NCBI GenBank assembly: GCA_013177855.1
Contig: JABLYA010000001.1
Coordinates: 2,498,983-2,562,982 of the forward strand
DNA: 64,000 nt
Source: Ignavibacteria bacterium
GTDB lineage: Bacteria > Bacteroidota > Ignavibacteria > Ch128b
Direction of reading: 5' to 3'
The first letter of the stretch is position 1. Each line of letters opens with the position of its first letter. Both the position numbers and the translations under genes were made by a program. The notes beneath the pieces were generated by a model that saw only the letters and a list, made by a program, of their open reading frames with translations, had not been told where the DNA came from and searched no databases. This document shows, piece after piece, positions 26,860 to 37,347 of this stretch.

Positions 26860-26906
26860 TTTTATTCCTTCCTTTTTGATTAACCAGTCACCTAATTTAG
26901 AATAGA

Positions 26907-29051
26907 TTATTTTAAGTAGACAGCTTTGATTGTTTTGTTATGATGACCTGAATTTAAATTGATGAAGTAAATACCAGATGGAATTTCCGAGTTCAAGTTT
27001 TTTACATTGAAATAAATTTCGTGACTACCTGCTGGCAGCTCTTTGTCCAATAAAATTGTAATCAATTGTCCCAATGAGTTATAGACACTTACACGAACAT
27101 TGCTTTGATGAGGAAGATTGAATTTTATTGTAGTAGATGAATTAAAAGGATTGGGAAAGTTTTGTTCTACTTTAAAGGTCTCAAGCAGTGGATTCTCAAT
27201 TTCGACGAAAGTAGTTCCGCCATTTGTTGTTTTCAAAATTAAACCGAGATCTCCAGTTATGTAAGCAACTTGATTATTTATAATGAAAACAGATTTTAAA
27301 TCTTTTCTTGTAAATCTTGGGAGTTCAATCCAATTTTCTCCGCCATCGGTTGTTTTTAAGATAATTCCTTCTCTGCCGACAGCAAATCCAAAATTTTCAT
27401 CATAAAAATTAATTGACATCAATTCTTTACTCGTTCCTGAAAATTGCTCAAACCAATAAAGTCCAGAGTTAGTGGTCTTAAAAATTTTTCCTGCTTTGCC
27501 GCAAGTCCATCCTACATTTGGATTAACAAACTTAATCCAGTTTAACCAATCACCAAAACCTAAAATATTAGGATCATAGTAATTCCAGCTTTCACCGCCA
27601 TTTGTTGTATAACGTAAGACCCCAGTTCGTCCTGATGCCCAACCGTAAGAGTAATTTAACATTTGAACATGAAGAGGAACCGCTGCATAGTATTGATCAG
27701 AGGGTCGCCAGATATACCAGCTTTGTCCACCGTTAGTTGTTTTAAGAAAAACAGGTTGACTCCAGTATCCGCCCACAACCCATCCATTCCATTGATCAAA
27801 GAAGTGAATTCCAAATAAATCATCCATTCGATTTGTTGAATCGTAGTGATAAAACCTCCAGTTTTCACCTCCATCTGATGTCCATCCAAAATAGCCTGAG
27901 TCGCCAATTGCATATCCCTGACTTTCATTAAACATCTGGATTGCATTAATATCGGCTGTCATAAATTGATTCCATCGATTCCAGCAAAGGACACGATACC
28001 AGCTTTGTCCTCCATTAGTTGTTTTTAAGATTGTTCCTCGATCACCAGCAACCCAGCCGTAATTTTCATTGATAAAGAATGATTTGTTAAGATATTCGTC
28101 GCTTCCTTTATTAAGCTGAAACCATCCATCACCGCCGTTTGTTGTTCTAAGGATGGTTCCCCAATCACCAATTGCAATACCAATAGATTGAGAGATAAAA
28201 TAACATCCGTAAAGTGTTCGCCAGGTTGGACTCAATTGAAAAGTCCAGGTCTCGCCTCCATTATTTGTAAAAAAGATTCTTGATTCTTTTCCGACAACAT
28301 AACCTCTTAAATCATCAAAAAAGAAAATAGACTTTAAATCAGATTGAGTTACATCCTGACCAATTATTTGCCAGCTTATTCCGCCATTTGTAGTTCTTAA
28401 AATTAATCCAGAATCACCTACTGCATAACCTCGAGTTGAAGAAGTAAAGTAAATATCAGAAATATTTTTTTTCACCTGTGGAAGTGGAATAGGTTGCCAG
28501 TATGAACCAGCATTGTAAGTTCTCAGCATTACACCTGAATCACCAACTATGAAACCATTATTTTCATCAATGAAAAAAACTGAATTCAGATTTCGTTGAG
28601 TCGGGGATGTTTGTTGAACAAATGTATAACCATTATCAGCATATAGAATAGTTCCATTTTCACCAACGATCCAGGCTTTATCCCACCTTAATGCAAAAAC
28701 TTTTCTAAGATTGTTCATAGTTGGCGATGATTGAATTTGCCAGCTCTGAGTTCCATCAAAAGTTCGAATTATCAAACCATAATTTCCACAGATCCATCCA
28801 TTATTTTCATCTGAAAAATCAATCGAATAAAGATCGTTCTCAAGTCCAAGAAAACGATGAATAACATTCCAGGTTTTACCCTGATCAGTTGAGGTAAGGA
28901 TGGTTCCTAAGTCACCGACAGCATAAAGTGTTGAGTTATTAAAAAAATCTATATCACGCAAAGTATTATTTTGAATTGAAGGATTGCTCCAGAAAAATTG
29001 TGCAAAGAGATTTGAAGATATAAGGGCGAGTAAAGTTAATAGTTTTTTCAT
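26907..29051 (-). CDS. T9SS-secreted YCF48/BNR beta-propeller protein (14 repeats)
   Basis: This 714-residue protein has a signal peptide (1-17). Counted by eye, 14 copies of the YCF48 pattern G-x-x-G-x-I-L-x-T-T-N-G-G-x-x-W cover about residues 20-630, enough for two seven-bladed propellers. The C-terminal domain N-F-P-N-P-F-N-S...GIYFINL is a T9SS sorting signal. YCF48-like propellers in plastids assist photosystem II assembly, but in these bacteria they are common surface modules with unknown ligands. It heads a reverse-strand group with the FG-GAP protein and the serine hydrolase. Confidence 0.88.
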   Translation of the reverse strand: MKKLLTLLALISSNLFAQFFWSNPSIQNNTLRDIDFFNNSTLYAVGDLGTILTSTDQGKTWNVIHRFLGLENDLYSIDFSDENNGWICGNYGLIIRTFDGTQSWQIQSSPTMNNLRKVFALRWDKAWIVGENGTILYADNGYTFVQQTSPTQRNLNSVFFIDENNGFIVGDSGVMLRTYNAGSYWQPIPLPQVKKNISDIYFTSSTRGYAVGDSGLILRTTNGGISWQIIGQDVTQSDLKSIFFFDDLRGYVVGKESRIFFTNNGGETWTFQLSPTWRTLYGCYFISQSIGIAIGDWGTILRTTNGGDGWFQLNKGSDEYLNKSFFINENYGWVAGDRGTILKTTNGGQSWYRVLCWNRWNQFMTADINAIQMFNESQGYAIGDSGYFGWTSDGGENWRFYHYDSTNRMDDLFGIHFFDQWNGWVVGGYWSQPVFLKTTNGGQSWYIWRPSDQYYAAVPLHVQMLNYSYGWASGRTGVLRYTTNGGESWNYYDPNILGFGDWLNWIKFVNPNVGWTCGKAGKIFKTTNSGLYWFEQFSGTSKELMSINFYDENFGFAVGREGIILKTTDGGENWIELPRFTRKDLKSVFIINNQVAYITGDLGLILKTTNGGTTFVEIENPLLETFKVEQNFPNPFNSSTTIKFNLPHQSNVRVSVYNSLGQLITILLDKELPAGSHEIYFNVKNLNSEIPSGIYFINLNSGHHNKTIKAVYLK

Positions 29052-29380
29052 AACTCAATTTTTTCGATTTATTATCGGTTCACAATGCAAATTTATGATA
29101 AAATAGATTGTAAAATTATTTTAATTGTTTTTAGGAATCGCATTAAAAATTATAATCTGGCAAAATTGGGATAGCTCTATAACTGGATTTGTTCAGGTTT
29201 GCATTTACCAAACAGTAAGTTTTATCATATAAGATTCATTTCATCAAAGTTAATTCTGCTATTTTATTTCTCTTTAGAAGAGGATCATGCTCATTCAATA
29301 CGATTTAAAATTTGACTTCGAAAATTGGAATTTTCAACTAATAAATTTTTCAATCCTGATTCTATTTCGTAATTTTAAGT
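29052..29380. other. Divergent intergenic region, 329 bases
   Basis: This AT-rich spacer separates the reverse-strand YCF48 gene from plsY. It must hold two divergent promoters, but no convincing promoter boxes, hairpin or small frame could be singled out by eye. Confidence 0.5.
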
Positions 29381-30013
29381 ATGAAAATTTTATTCATATT
29401 CCTAGTTAGTTATCTTCTCGGTTCAATTCCTACAGCATTCATTTTAATGAAATTAATTAAGGGGATTGATATCAGAAAAGCTGGTTCTGGTAATGTTGGT
29501 GGAATGAATACATATGAGGTTAGTGGTTCTAAATTGCTGGGTTTTATTGTGTTTTTTGTCGATTTCGCTAAAGGATTTTTAGCTGTTCAAATTGCAAAAC
29601 ATTATTTCCCCAATAATTTTTTAGTAATAGGACTTTCCACTTTTTTAGTTGTTCTTGGTCATTGTTTTTCTATCTGGATAAGTTTTAAAGGTGGAAGGGG
29701 ACTTGCAACCGCATTTGGATCAACCATAACATTTGTTCCTGCTGCATTTTTTCTCTGGGCTATAATCTGGCTTTTTGTTTATTTAAGAAACAAAGACATT
29801 CATTTAGGAAATATATGGGCAACGATTTCGACTTTTATTCTTTTGATTATCAATTTTGGATTTCTAAAAAAATATCTTTACCCAATAACTGAAAATTACT
29901 TTGAATATTTTGTGGTCGTCACTCTTGTTCTTGGTGTGATCTTTATAAAACATATTGAACCTTTGAAAGAGTTGATTAGTAAAAGCAAATTAAAAAGAGA
30001 GGTTAAGAAATGA
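29381..30013 (+). CDS. plsY: Glycerol-3-phosphate acyltransferase PlsY
   Basis: This 210-residue integral membrane protein shows the PlsY motifs: LLGSIPTAF near the N-terminus, GSGNVGGMNTYEV (about 36-48), where most homologues have GSGNxGATN, and FKGGRGLATAFG (about 103-114). PlsY transfers acyl groups from acyl-phosphate to glycerol-3-phosphate, the first step of phospholipid synthesis. The gene overlaps the htrA-like gene by 4 bases. The G-M in place of A-T in motif 1 is a minor variation. Confidence 0.92.
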   Translation: MKILFIFLVSYLLGSIPTAFILMKLIKGIDIRKAGSGNVGGMNTYEVSGSKLLGFIVFFVDFAKGFLAVQIAKHYFPNNFLVIGLSTFLVVLGHCFSIWISFKGGRGLATAFGSTITFVPAAFFLWAIIWLFVYLRNKDIHLGNIWATISTFILLIINFGFLKKYLYPITENYFEYFVVVTLVLGVIFIKHIEPLKELISKSKLKREVKK

Positions 30014-31218
30014 AGAGAAACATTTTCGTTATTATAGGTCTGACAATTTTAGTCTCTGTTTTAACAACTCTTAGTGTACAAAAAATCGTGAATTCAGATC
30101 ATGAGAAAATTTATACTGAATCAACCGATGCAAAAATTTTACCGGCAAATTATCTTCAAAAAGAAGCAGCTAATCAGGATATCAGTAACTCAAGAGAGAC
30201 AGCAATTACAAGAACAGTCCGAAAGGTTAGTCCAGCTGTTGTCGGTATAAATGTAACAGAAATTCGTGAGTATCGAGATCCATTTTTCTCTTTTTTTGAT
30301 GATCCGTTCTTTAGAGACGATCCTTTCTTCCGCAGATTTTTTGGAGATAGAACTTACAAGCAAGAAGTTCACAGTCTGGGCAGTGGATTTATTATTTCAC
30401 CTGATGGATATATCGTTACCAATGATCATGTGGCTGGAAATGCAAAAAAGATAGTTGTGACATTGACTAATGGTGAAAGGTACGATGCAGAAATTGTTGG
30501 AAGCGATCCACAGAGCGATATTTGCTTATTAAAAATAAATGGAAAGAATTTGCCTTATGTTGTTCTTGGTAATTCTGATGATGTAATAATTGGTGAATGG
30601 GTTATTGCGTTAGGTAATCCATTTGGACTTTTTGATATAAATAATAAACCAACTGTGACAGTTGGAGTTGTAAGTTCTACCGATTTAACTCTTCAGCCAG
30701 TTAATAATCGTTATTACAGAAAAATGATTCAGACAGATGCACCAATTAATGGCGGAAATTCTGGCGGTCCACTAGTCAATAGCATTGGTGAAGTTATTGG
30801 AATGAATACTTTAATTTATACTGGGAATACTTATTCAACTGGAAATATTGGAATTGGATTTGCAATTCCTATTAATAAAATAAAAAAGGTTGTTGATGAA
30901 CTAAAAAAGAATTCAAAGATTGATCGGGATTTCTGGACTGGACTTTCAATTCAAAATGTTGATGAAAGAATTGCAAAATATTATGGACTTAAAACAAGCA
31001 AAGGTGTAATTGTAACTCAAGTTCAACCAGGAAGTCCTGCTGATAAAGCGAAGATAGAAGTTGGGGATGTGATACTTGAAATTGAAGGCGAGCAAATCAA
31101 CGATGAGAATGATATTAAATCAATTTTCAATGAATTTAGAACAGGTCAGGTGATTACTCTTAAAGTTTTACATAATGATAAAATTGTTGAAAGAAAAATG
31201 AAGCTTGAAAAGAGATGA
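30010..31218 (+). CDS. HtrA/DegP-type periplasmic serine protease
   Basis: This 402-residue protein has an N-terminal membrane anchor (about 5-22) and a trypsin-like domain with the catalytic triad H140 (TNDHV), D170 (QSDICLL) and S251 (GGNSGGP). One PDZ domain is at about 315-395 (GVIVTQVQPGSPADKA). An unusual insert rich in F and D (PFFSFFDDPFFRDDPFF) lies at about 91-107, near the LA-loop region. HtrA proteases degrade or refold misfolded envelope proteins. It overlaps plsY and purB by 4 bases each, making a tight three-gene unit. Confidence 0.93.
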   Translation: MKRNIFVIIGLTILVSVLTTLSVQKIVNSDHEKIYTESTDAKILPANYLQKEAANQDISNSRETAITRTVRKVSPAVVGINVTEIREYRDPFFSFFDDPFFRDDPFFRRFFGDRTYKQEVHSLGSGFIISPDGYIVTNDHVAGNAKKIVVTLTNGERYDAEIVGSDPQSDICLLKINGKNLPYVVLGNSDDVIIGEWVIALGNPFGLFDINNKPTVTVGVVSSTDLTLQPVNNRYYRKMIQTDAPINGGNSGGPLVNSIGEVIGMNTLIYTGNTYSTGNIGIGFAIPINKIKKVVDELKKNSKIDRDFWTGLSIQNVDERIAKYYGLKTSKGVIVTQVQPGSPADKAKIEVGDVILEIEGEQINDENDIKSIFNEFRTGQVITLKVLHNDKIVERKMKLEKR

Positions 31219-32510
31219 TAGAAAGATATTCACGAAAAGAAATATCTGATGTCTGGTCAGAAGAGAACAAATTTAAAATCTGGCTCGAGATTGAGTTACT
31301 TGCTGTAGAAGCTCGGGTTCATCTTAAAGAAATTCCCAGATCAGTTTACAATCAGATAAGATCGAAAGCCAATTTTAATATTAAAAGAATTAAGCAGATT
31401 GAAGAGAAAGTTCATCATGATGTAATTGCGTTTATTACTGATGTTGCGAAGAGCATTGGAAAAGAGGGGAAATTAATTCATTATGGAATGACTTCTTCAG
31501 ATGTTCTCGATACCTGCCTTGCTGTGCAAATTAAACAAGCATCAAAAATCTTACTTACTGATCTGGAAAAATTAAGAGACACTCTTAAGAAGCTTGCACA
31601 ACAACATAAATATTTAGTTTGCATTGGAAGAACACACGGCGTGCACGCTGAACTCACAACTTACGGACTGAAGTTTGCTCTCTGGTACGATGAAATTTTA
31701 AGAAACATTGAACGATTAAAATCAGCGGCAGAGAATGCTGCAATTGGAAAGATCTCTGGTGCTGTCGGAACTTATGAGCATCTCAGTCCCGAAATCGAAG
31801 AGTACGTTTGTAATAAGCTTGGGATTAAACCTGCTCGAATATCAACTCAAATTGTTCAAAGAGATGTTCATGCTGAATATGTATTGACACTTGCACTGAT
31901 TGCTTCAACTCTCGAAAAAATTGCAACAGAAATTCGACATCTGCAAAAAACAGAAGTTCGTGAAGTTGAAGAACCATTTGCTGAAGGTCAAAAAGGTTCT
32001 TCGGCAATGCCTCACAAAAGAAATCCAATAATATGTGAACGGATTGCTGGACTTGCAAGACTTATTCGAACAAATGCTTTTGCTTCACTTGAGAATATTA
32101 ATCTCTGGCATGAAAGAGATATTTCTCATTCTTCAGTTGAAAGAATTATTTTCCCTGATACTACAATACTGCTTGATTATATTTTAGATAAAATGAACTT
32201 TGTCTTGTCAAATTTGAAATTCAATCCTGAACAAATCGAAAAGAACATTGAACTGACAAAAGGTTTGATTCATTCACAAAAAGTTTTGCTGGCTCTAATT
32301 GAAAAAGGATTATCACGCGAAGATGCTTATAAACTTGTTCAGACTAATGCAATGAAAGTTTGGGACGGCGAAACAGACTTTAAAACTGAATTACTTAGCG
32401 ATCCCAAAATCTTAAAATATTTGAATGCTGATGAGATTGAAAAAGTCTTTGATCACTCAAGATTGATTGAGAGAGTTGACTATATTTTTAATAGATTGGG
32501 TTTGAAATAA
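31215..32510 (+). CDS. purB: Adenylosuccinate lyase
   Basis: This 431-residue cytoplasmic enzyme of the fumarase/aspartase superfamily has MTSSDVLDT (about 93-101), GRTHGVHAE (about 139-147) and the signature SSAMPHKRNP (about 261-270). It performs two steps of purine synthesis: cleavage of SAICAR and of adenylosuccinate. Length and motif order are those of the standard bacterial short PurB type. It is the third gene of the plsY-htrA-purB unit and converges on a HAD gene with a 3-base gap. Confidence 0.95.
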   Translation: MIERYSRKEISDVWSEENKFKIWLEIELLAVEARVHLKEIPRSVYNQIRSKANFNIKRIKQIEEKVHHDVIAFITDVAKSIGKEGKLIHYGMTSSDVLDTCLAVQIKQASKILLTDLEKLRDTLKKLAQQHKYLVCIGRTHGVHAELTTYGLKFALWYDEILRNIERLKSAAENAAIGKISGAVGTYEHLSPEIEEYVCNKLGIKPARISTQIVQRDVHAEYVLTLALIASTLEKIATEIRHLQKTEVREVEEPFAEGQKGSSAMPHKRNPIICERIAGLARLIRTNAFASLENINLWHERDISHSSVERIIFPDTTILLDYILDKMNFVLSNLKFNPEQIEKNIELTKGLIHSQKVLLALIEKGLSREDAYKLVQTNAMKVWDGETDFKTELLSDPKILKYLNADEIEKVFDHSRLIERVDYIFNRLGLK

Positions 32511-32513
32511 ATT

Positions 32514-33119
32514 TTAGAAGGTTAGTCTAAATTTTTCTAAATCTTCAAGAAGCTTTTCATTTGATTTAAATTGTATTGCATTCCATCCTAGTTGTTTTGC
32601 CGCATTTACATATTCTTCAATATCATCAATATATAATAATTCTTCTGGATAAAGTTTGATTGTGCTCAAGACATAGTTATAAATTTCTTCTTCTGGTTTT
32701 ACAGCTCCAATTTCATAAGAAAGGAAAAGACGATCGAAATGTTGTAAAAAAGGGTAGTGATCCCAACCGAATTTACGGTGAATAATGTTTGTATTTGATA
32801 ACAGAAAGAGTTGATAATTCTTTTTGAAAGATGGAAGCAATCGAGTCAGTTCCTGATTTTCCCAGAAGATCTCCGAAAAAATTTTTGCAATTGTAGTCTT
32901 ATCGAGATTTGAATTAATATTTGTTTTTATTTCGTTCAAAAATTCTTCTTCGCTGATTTTCCCTTTTTCTAAATTTTTTATCAAAGAGTTGTTTTCTTTG
33001 AGAAATTTTGTTGTTCGAGTTCCAAGTTCGTTTTGAATATCATTTAATCTCTTTTCAGCGATTTTCCAATCAAAATAGATTAGAACATTTCCAAGATCAA
33101 AAATTAAAGCTTTTATCAT
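32514..33119 (-). CDS. HAD-family phosphatase (YihX-like)
   Basis: This 201-residue protein starts with the HAD motif I as F-D8-L-G-N-V-L, in which the usual second Asp is Gly, a form typical of the YihX/epoxide-hydrolase N-terminal subgroup. Motif II is LLSNTN (about 105-110), motif III falls in GAVKPEEEIY and motif IV is LYIDDIEEY. A helical cap occupies about 17-85. YihX dephosphorylates sugar phosphates such as glucose-1-phosphate; the substrate here is not shown by sequence. Confidence 0.85.
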   Translation of the reverse strand: MIKALIFDLGNVLIYFDWKIAEKRLNDIQNELGTRTTKFLKENNSLIKNLEKGKISEEEFLNEIKTNINSNLDKTTIAKIFSEIFWENQELTRLLPSFKKNYQLFLLSNTNIIHRKFGWDHYPFLQHFDRLFLSYEIGAVKPEEEIYNYVLSTIKLYPEELLYIDDIEEYVNAAKQLGWNAIQFKSNEKLLEDLEKFRLTF

Positions 33120-33187
33120 AGTTTGGAATTTTAATTAATTATGTCTTGTTTTTATTGCGAAATCTTGAACAAAATTAAGGAGAAAAA

Positions 33188-33703
33188 ATGAAAATACTTT
33201 TAATGTCATTAGTCTTTACTTCATTTTTATTCATGGGGTTCTTTATGCAAGGTGATAAACTTAAAGTTGGTGATACTGCACCAGATTTCAAATTGCAGGA
33301 TGCAGATGGGAATATTTATTCTCTCTCAAGCTATAAAGGTAAAACTCCTGTTGTAGTTTACTTTTATCCAAAAGCTGACACTCCAGGTTGCACGAAGCAG
33401 GCTTGCGGAATTCGTGATAATTGGAAAAGATTTGAGGAAGCTGGAATACCAGTTTTAGGAATTAGTGTAGACTCAAAAGCAGCATTAAAAAAATTTAGAG
33501 AAAAGTATTCATTAAACTTTCCGCTGTTATCAGATGAAAGTAAAGAAGTTACAAAAGCTTATGGGGTTTTAAATTTACTTGGATTTGCAAGCAGAGTAAC
33601 TTTTATTGTTGATAAAGAGGGTAAGATTGCTCATATAATTGACAAAGTTGATGTCGAAACTCATGCAAATGAAGTTTTTGATTATGCATCAAAGTTGAAA
33701 TAA
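33188..33703 (+). CDS. Peroxiredoxin, BCP/PrxQ type, probably exported
   Basis: This 171-residue protein has an AhpC/TSA-type thioredoxin fold. The peroxidatic cysteine C68 is in DTPGC68TKQAC73, the C-x4-C arrangement of alpha-type PrxQ enzymes. The first ~21 residues are hydrophobic and look like a signal or anchor sequence, so it may act in the periplasm, whereas classical Bcp is cytoplasmic. It reduces peroxides using thioredoxin-like donors. AAGGAG precedes the start. A shared hairpin separates it from the ALDH gene. Confidence 0.9.
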   Translation: MKILLMSLVFTSFLFMGFFMQGDKLKVGDTAPDFKLQDADGNIYSLSSYKGKTPVVVYFYPKADTPGCTKQACGIRDNWKRFEEAGIPVLGISVDSKAALKKFREKYSLNFPLLSDESKEVTKAYGVLNLLGFASRVTFIVDKEGKIAHIIDKVDVETHANEVFDYASKLK

Positions 33704-33740
33704 TAAAAAAGCGAAGTGAAGATGTTTCTCTTCACTTCGC
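33702..33740 (-). terminator. Rho-independent terminator serving the ALDH gene, shared hairpin with the peroxiredoxin gene
   Basis: GCGAAGTGAAGA at 33711 and its complement at 33729-33740 flank a six-base loop. The A-run at 33705-33710 becomes a U-tract on the reverse strand, so it mainly stops transcription from the ALDH gene. No T-run follows on the forward side. Confidence 0.82.
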
Positions 33741-33764
33741 CTGATTTAATAAAATCATCTAAAT

Positions 33765-35303
33765 TTAATCACCGATCTCGAATTTAATTCCTTGAGCGAG
33801 TGGTAAATCTGTTCCAAAGTTTATAGTATTAGTTTGTCTTCTCATATATGCTTTCCAGGCATCTGAACCCGATTCTCTTCCTCCACCAGTATCTTTTTCA
33901 CCGCCGAATGCACCACCAATTTCTGCACCGCTTGTTCCGATGTTCACATTGGCAATTCCACAATCACTTCCCCATGCTGATAAAAATGTTTCTGCTTGTC
34001 GCAAGTCATTTGTGAAGATTGAAGAAGAAAGTCCCTGCGGAACACTATTTTGTAATTCGATTGCATTCTCAACTGAACCAGAATATTTTATCAAATAAAG
34101 AATAGGAGCGAATGTTTCTTCCTGAACTATTTTGTAATGATTTTCAGCTTCAACTAAAGCTGGCTTAACATAACAACCAGACTCATAACCAGGTCCACTG
34201 AGAACTTCACCACCGTAAATAACTTTACCACCTTCTTTCTTAACTTCTTCAAGTGCACGAACAAACAATTCAACAGCAGCTTTATCAATTAATGGACCCA
34301 TATGATTTTTTTCGTCGAGTGGATTTCCAATTCGTAAACTTTGATATGCTTTGATGAGAGATTCTTTCACTTTATCATAAACACTTTCGTGAATTATCAA
34401 TCTTCTTGTGGTTGTGCATCGCTGGCCAGCTGTTCCAACAGCACCAAAGACTACAGCTGGAATTGCAAGTTTCAAATCTGCGTTTTCAGTGATGATTATC
34501 GCATTATTTCCACCGAGTTCTAAGATTGTTCTACCTAATCTTTTAGCAACCACTTGAGCAGCATGTCTTCCAACTTCAACTGAGCCAGTGATTGAAATTA
34601 ATGGAACATTTTTGTCTTCAAGCATCTTTTCACCAACCGTTGCACCACGACCAATTATCAATGAGAAAATTCCTTCTGGCAAATTGTTCTCTTTCAAAAC
34701 TTCAGCGACAATTTTTTGTGTTGCAATTGCTGATAGTGGAGTTTTTGAACTCGGTTTCCAGACACAGACATCACCGCAAACTGCCGCAATCATTGCATTC
34801 CATGACCAGACTGCAACTGGAAAATTAAATGCGGTTACAATTCCAACAATTCCAAGTGGATGATATTGCTCATACATTCTATGTTTTGGTCTTTCTGAAT
34901 GCATTGTGAATCCGTAGAGCATTCGTGATTGACCAACTGCAAAATCGCAGATATCTATCATCTCTTGAACTTCGCCCCAACCTTCCTGAAGTGATTTTCC
35001 CATTTCGTAGGAAACTAATCTGCCGAGAGCATCTTTGTATTCTCTTAATCTCAATCCAATTTGTCTGACAATCTCTCCGCGTTTTGGTGCGGGAACAGTT
35101 CGCCAGTATTTAAACGCCTCTCTGGCTTTTTCAATTACTTGATTGTAATCCTGAATTGATGCTTGATAAACTGTGGCTATTAATTTTCCATCTACAGGAG
35201 AGATGATTTTTAATTCACCTTCAGATGTAGTTTGCAACCAGTTCTGACCTGTAGATGCACCAAAATTTTTTTCTTCAATGCCCAGTTTTTTTAAGAAATC
35301 CAT
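33765..35303 (-). CDS. ALDH7-type aldehyde dehydrogenase (aminoadipate semialdehyde dehydrogenase-like)
   Basis: The start is ATG 35301-35303 with GAGG upstream, giving 512 residues; the frame extends further but without a site. The NAD-binding and catalytic motifs are LELGGNNAI (glutamate base) and [12 protein letters not shown] (catalytic Cys). The signature [19 protein letters not shown] followed by [12 protein letters not shown] is typical of the ALDH7/AMADH group, which oxidises alpha-aminoadipic semialdehyde in lysine breakdown and other aldehydes under stress. It is a single gene convergent with the peroxiredoxin gene. Substrate not determined. Confidence 0.93.
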   Translation of the reverse strand: MDFLKKLGIEEKNFGASTGQNWLQTTSEGELKIISPVDGKLIATVYQASIQDYNQVIEKAREAFKYWRTVPAPKRGEIVRQIGLRLREYKDALGRLVSYEMGKSLQEGWGEVQEMIDICDFAVGQSRMLYGFTMHSERPKHRMYEQYHPLGIVGIVTAFNFPVAVWSWNAMIAAVCGDVCVWKPSSKTPLSAIATQKIVAEVLKENNLPEGIFSLIIGRGATVGEKMLEDKNVPLISITGSVEVGRHAAQVVAKRLGRTILELGGNNAIIITENADLKLAIPAVVFGAVGTAGQRCTTTRRLIIHESVYDKVKESLIKAYQSLRIGNPLDEKNHMGPLIDKAAVELFVRALEEVKKEGGKVIYGGEVLSGPGYESGCYVKPALVEAENHYKIVQEETFAPILYLIKYSGSVENAIELQNSVPQGLSSSIFTNDLRQAETFLSAWGSDCGIANVNIGTSGAEIGGAFGGEKDTGGGRESGSDAWKAYMRRQTNTINFGTDLPLAQGIKFEIGD

Positions 35304-35576
35304 ATTGACCTCATAATTTGTTTTTACAAAAATAAGAAAAGTCAAAGAGTTTGAAATTGGACAAAAATGATAGACCAAAAAGATTTTCACTTAAATCAAA
35401 ATTGAACTGGTAATTCATAAAAGGTTAGTTATGAATTATAATATGAGAGCTTCCGAGCAGTTTCAAAATCTTATTTAGCTTATGGAATTTCAATTCATAA
35501 TTGATTAATTTTAACTGAAAGTAAATCAGTAAGAATTTTTGTAAAATCAAAAATTTACTAAGTAGAGGAGGTAATT

Positions 35577-37346
35577 ATGAAAGTTTCAAAATCTTCAATT
35601 TCCCTGTTAATTCTCAGCATCATTTTTCAACTTTATTTAGTTAGTCTTGCCGGAGAAATAGATGAAGCGAAAAAGAACCATTCACTCTCGCAGAGTAAAG
35701 TTAGTACGCAACGAACTTCGTATCTGATTGATGTCAATCGTCTTAAAGTTCCTTTACAAAATAATGGAGTAATGTTTGATGTTTCTGGTTATGGTACAAT
35801 TCCTCAATATGATGAAAGTCAGTTAATATTCTCGGGTGGATTTTATCTTGTTGGAAAATATAATGATCAATTGTGGGCGAATGGAGTTGCAACTTCATCC
35901 AGAGTTTCAGATTATTTGCCTGGAAAAGTTGGTTCTAATCCAAATGATTCACTCAACATTATTTATGTTGTGAAATCGACTGATGCACCATTTGGGACAT
36001 CTTGGCAGGAATATCGCAATGCTGTTTTACTCGGTGCAGAATTTTATGATGGGGATGGAGATGGTATTTACAATCCTGTTGATAAAAATAATAATGGTCA
36101 ATGGGATCCAAATGAAGATAAACCATTCATTCTTGGTGATGTAACAGCTTATTGTGTCTACAATGATTCTCAAGTTGATTCATTACGCAGGTATCGTGGT
36201 GTTCCACCACTTGGAATAGAAATTCATCAAACAGCTTTTGCAATTGGAAATTCAAATTCTCCACTTTACAATACTGTTTTCTTTAAATACAAATTAATCA
36301 ATCGTGGACTTGTAAGTAATTTACTTGATTCAGTTTATTTTCTTTTCTGGTCTGATCCTGATTTAGGTAATTATACGGACGATCTGATTGGATCTGATAG
36401 TGCATTGAATTCAGTCTATTGTTATAATAAGGGAACTGATCTTCAATATGGTTCAAATCCACCAGCAGTTTCTCAAACGATGATTCAAGGTCCAGTAGTT
36501 TATATTCCAGGCGAGACATTTATTGATAATAATTCAAATGGAATTTTTGATGCAGGAATTGATATTCCACTTGATACAGCTATAGTTAATCTCGGAGGGC
36601 TTTTAGGAGTTAAAAAATATCCTGGTGCAAAAAATCAAAGTGTAAAATCTCTTTTTTATCATTTAAATTCTAATCCACCTATTCTTGTTGATCCTGCTTA
36701 TGTTTCAGATGTTTGGAATTATGCTCGAGGATTGAATCGATATGGAACTCAAATTGATCCTTGCACTTGGGGTTTTGGTTATGTATTCAATTATCCTTGC
36801 AATCAGGTAAATCCGGTTTATGTTTTTAATGGAGATCCAGTCACACAAATTGGATGGATTGATACGATTGGAGCGGATGTTAGAATGTTAGTTTCAACAG
36901 GACCATTCAAACTAAGATTAAATGAACCAGTAGAGATGTGGTTTGCAATTGTTGCTGGTCGAGGGCAATCGCATCTGAATTCTGTTTCAGTTTTGAAGCA
37001 AAATATTCTTACTGCGATGAATTATTACAAAAACAACTTTGGTTCTTTGCCGATAAAAGTTGAAGAAGAAGAAATTTCTGTGAATGATTTTCGTTTGTAT
37101 CAAAATTACCCAAATCCGTTTAATCCTGAAACTGAGATTAAATTCACAATACCAGATAATCAACTTGTTACATTGAAGGTTTATGATTTGTTAGGTAGAG
37201 AAATCATCACACTTGTTAACGAGAGATTAATAGCAGGGGAATATTCTATAAAATTCAAAGCAGAAAATCTTCCATCTGGGATTTATATCTATGAGTTGAG
37301 AGCAGGAAAGAACGCTGAAGCGAAAAAGATGATTTATTTGAAATAA
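35577..37346 (+). CDS. T9SS-secreted protein of unknown function with calcium-loop segment
   Basis: This 589-residue protein has a signal peptide (1-25, ending S-L-A-G). A large beta-rich body carries an acidic loop DGDGDGIYNPVDKNNNGQWD at about 157-176 that resembles EF-hand/dockerin-like calcium sites, and a second, DNNSNGIFDAG, lies at about 316-326. The C-terminal sorting domain N-Y-P-N-P-F-N-P...GIYIYEL ends in KKMIYLK. A strong GAGGAGG site precedes the start. Proteins of this form are abundant in Ignavibacteria and have no known activity. Confidence 0.82.
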   Translation: MKVSKSSISLLILSIIFQLYLVSLAGEIDEAKKNHSLSQSKVSTQRTSYLIDVNRLKVPLQNNGVMFDVSGYGTIPQYDESQLIFSGGFYLVGKYNDQLWANGVATSSRVSDYLPGKVGSNPNDSLNIIYVVKSTDAPFGTSWQEYRNAVLLGAEFYDGDGDGIYNPVDKNNNGQWDPNEDKPFILGDVTAYCVYNDSQVDSLRRYRGVPPLGIEIHQTAFAIGNSNSPLYNTVFFKYKLINRGLVSNLLDSVYFLFWSDPDLGNYTDDLIGSDSALNSVYCYNKGTDLQYGSNPPAVSQTMIQGPVVYIPGETFIDNNSNGIFDAGIDIPLDTAIVNLGGLLGVKKYPGAKNQSVKSLFYHLNSNPPILVDPAYVSDVWNYARGLNRYGTQIDPCTWGFGYVFNYPCNQVNPVYVFNGDPVTQIGWIDTIGADVRMLVSTGPFKLRLNEPVEMWFAIVAGRGQSHLNSVSVLKQNILTAMNYYKNNFGSLPIKVEEEEISVNDFRLYQNYPNPFNPETEIKFTIPDNQLVTLKVYDLLGREIITLVNERLIAGEYSIKFKAENLPSGIYIYELRAGKNAEAKKMIYLK

Positions 37347-37347
37347 A

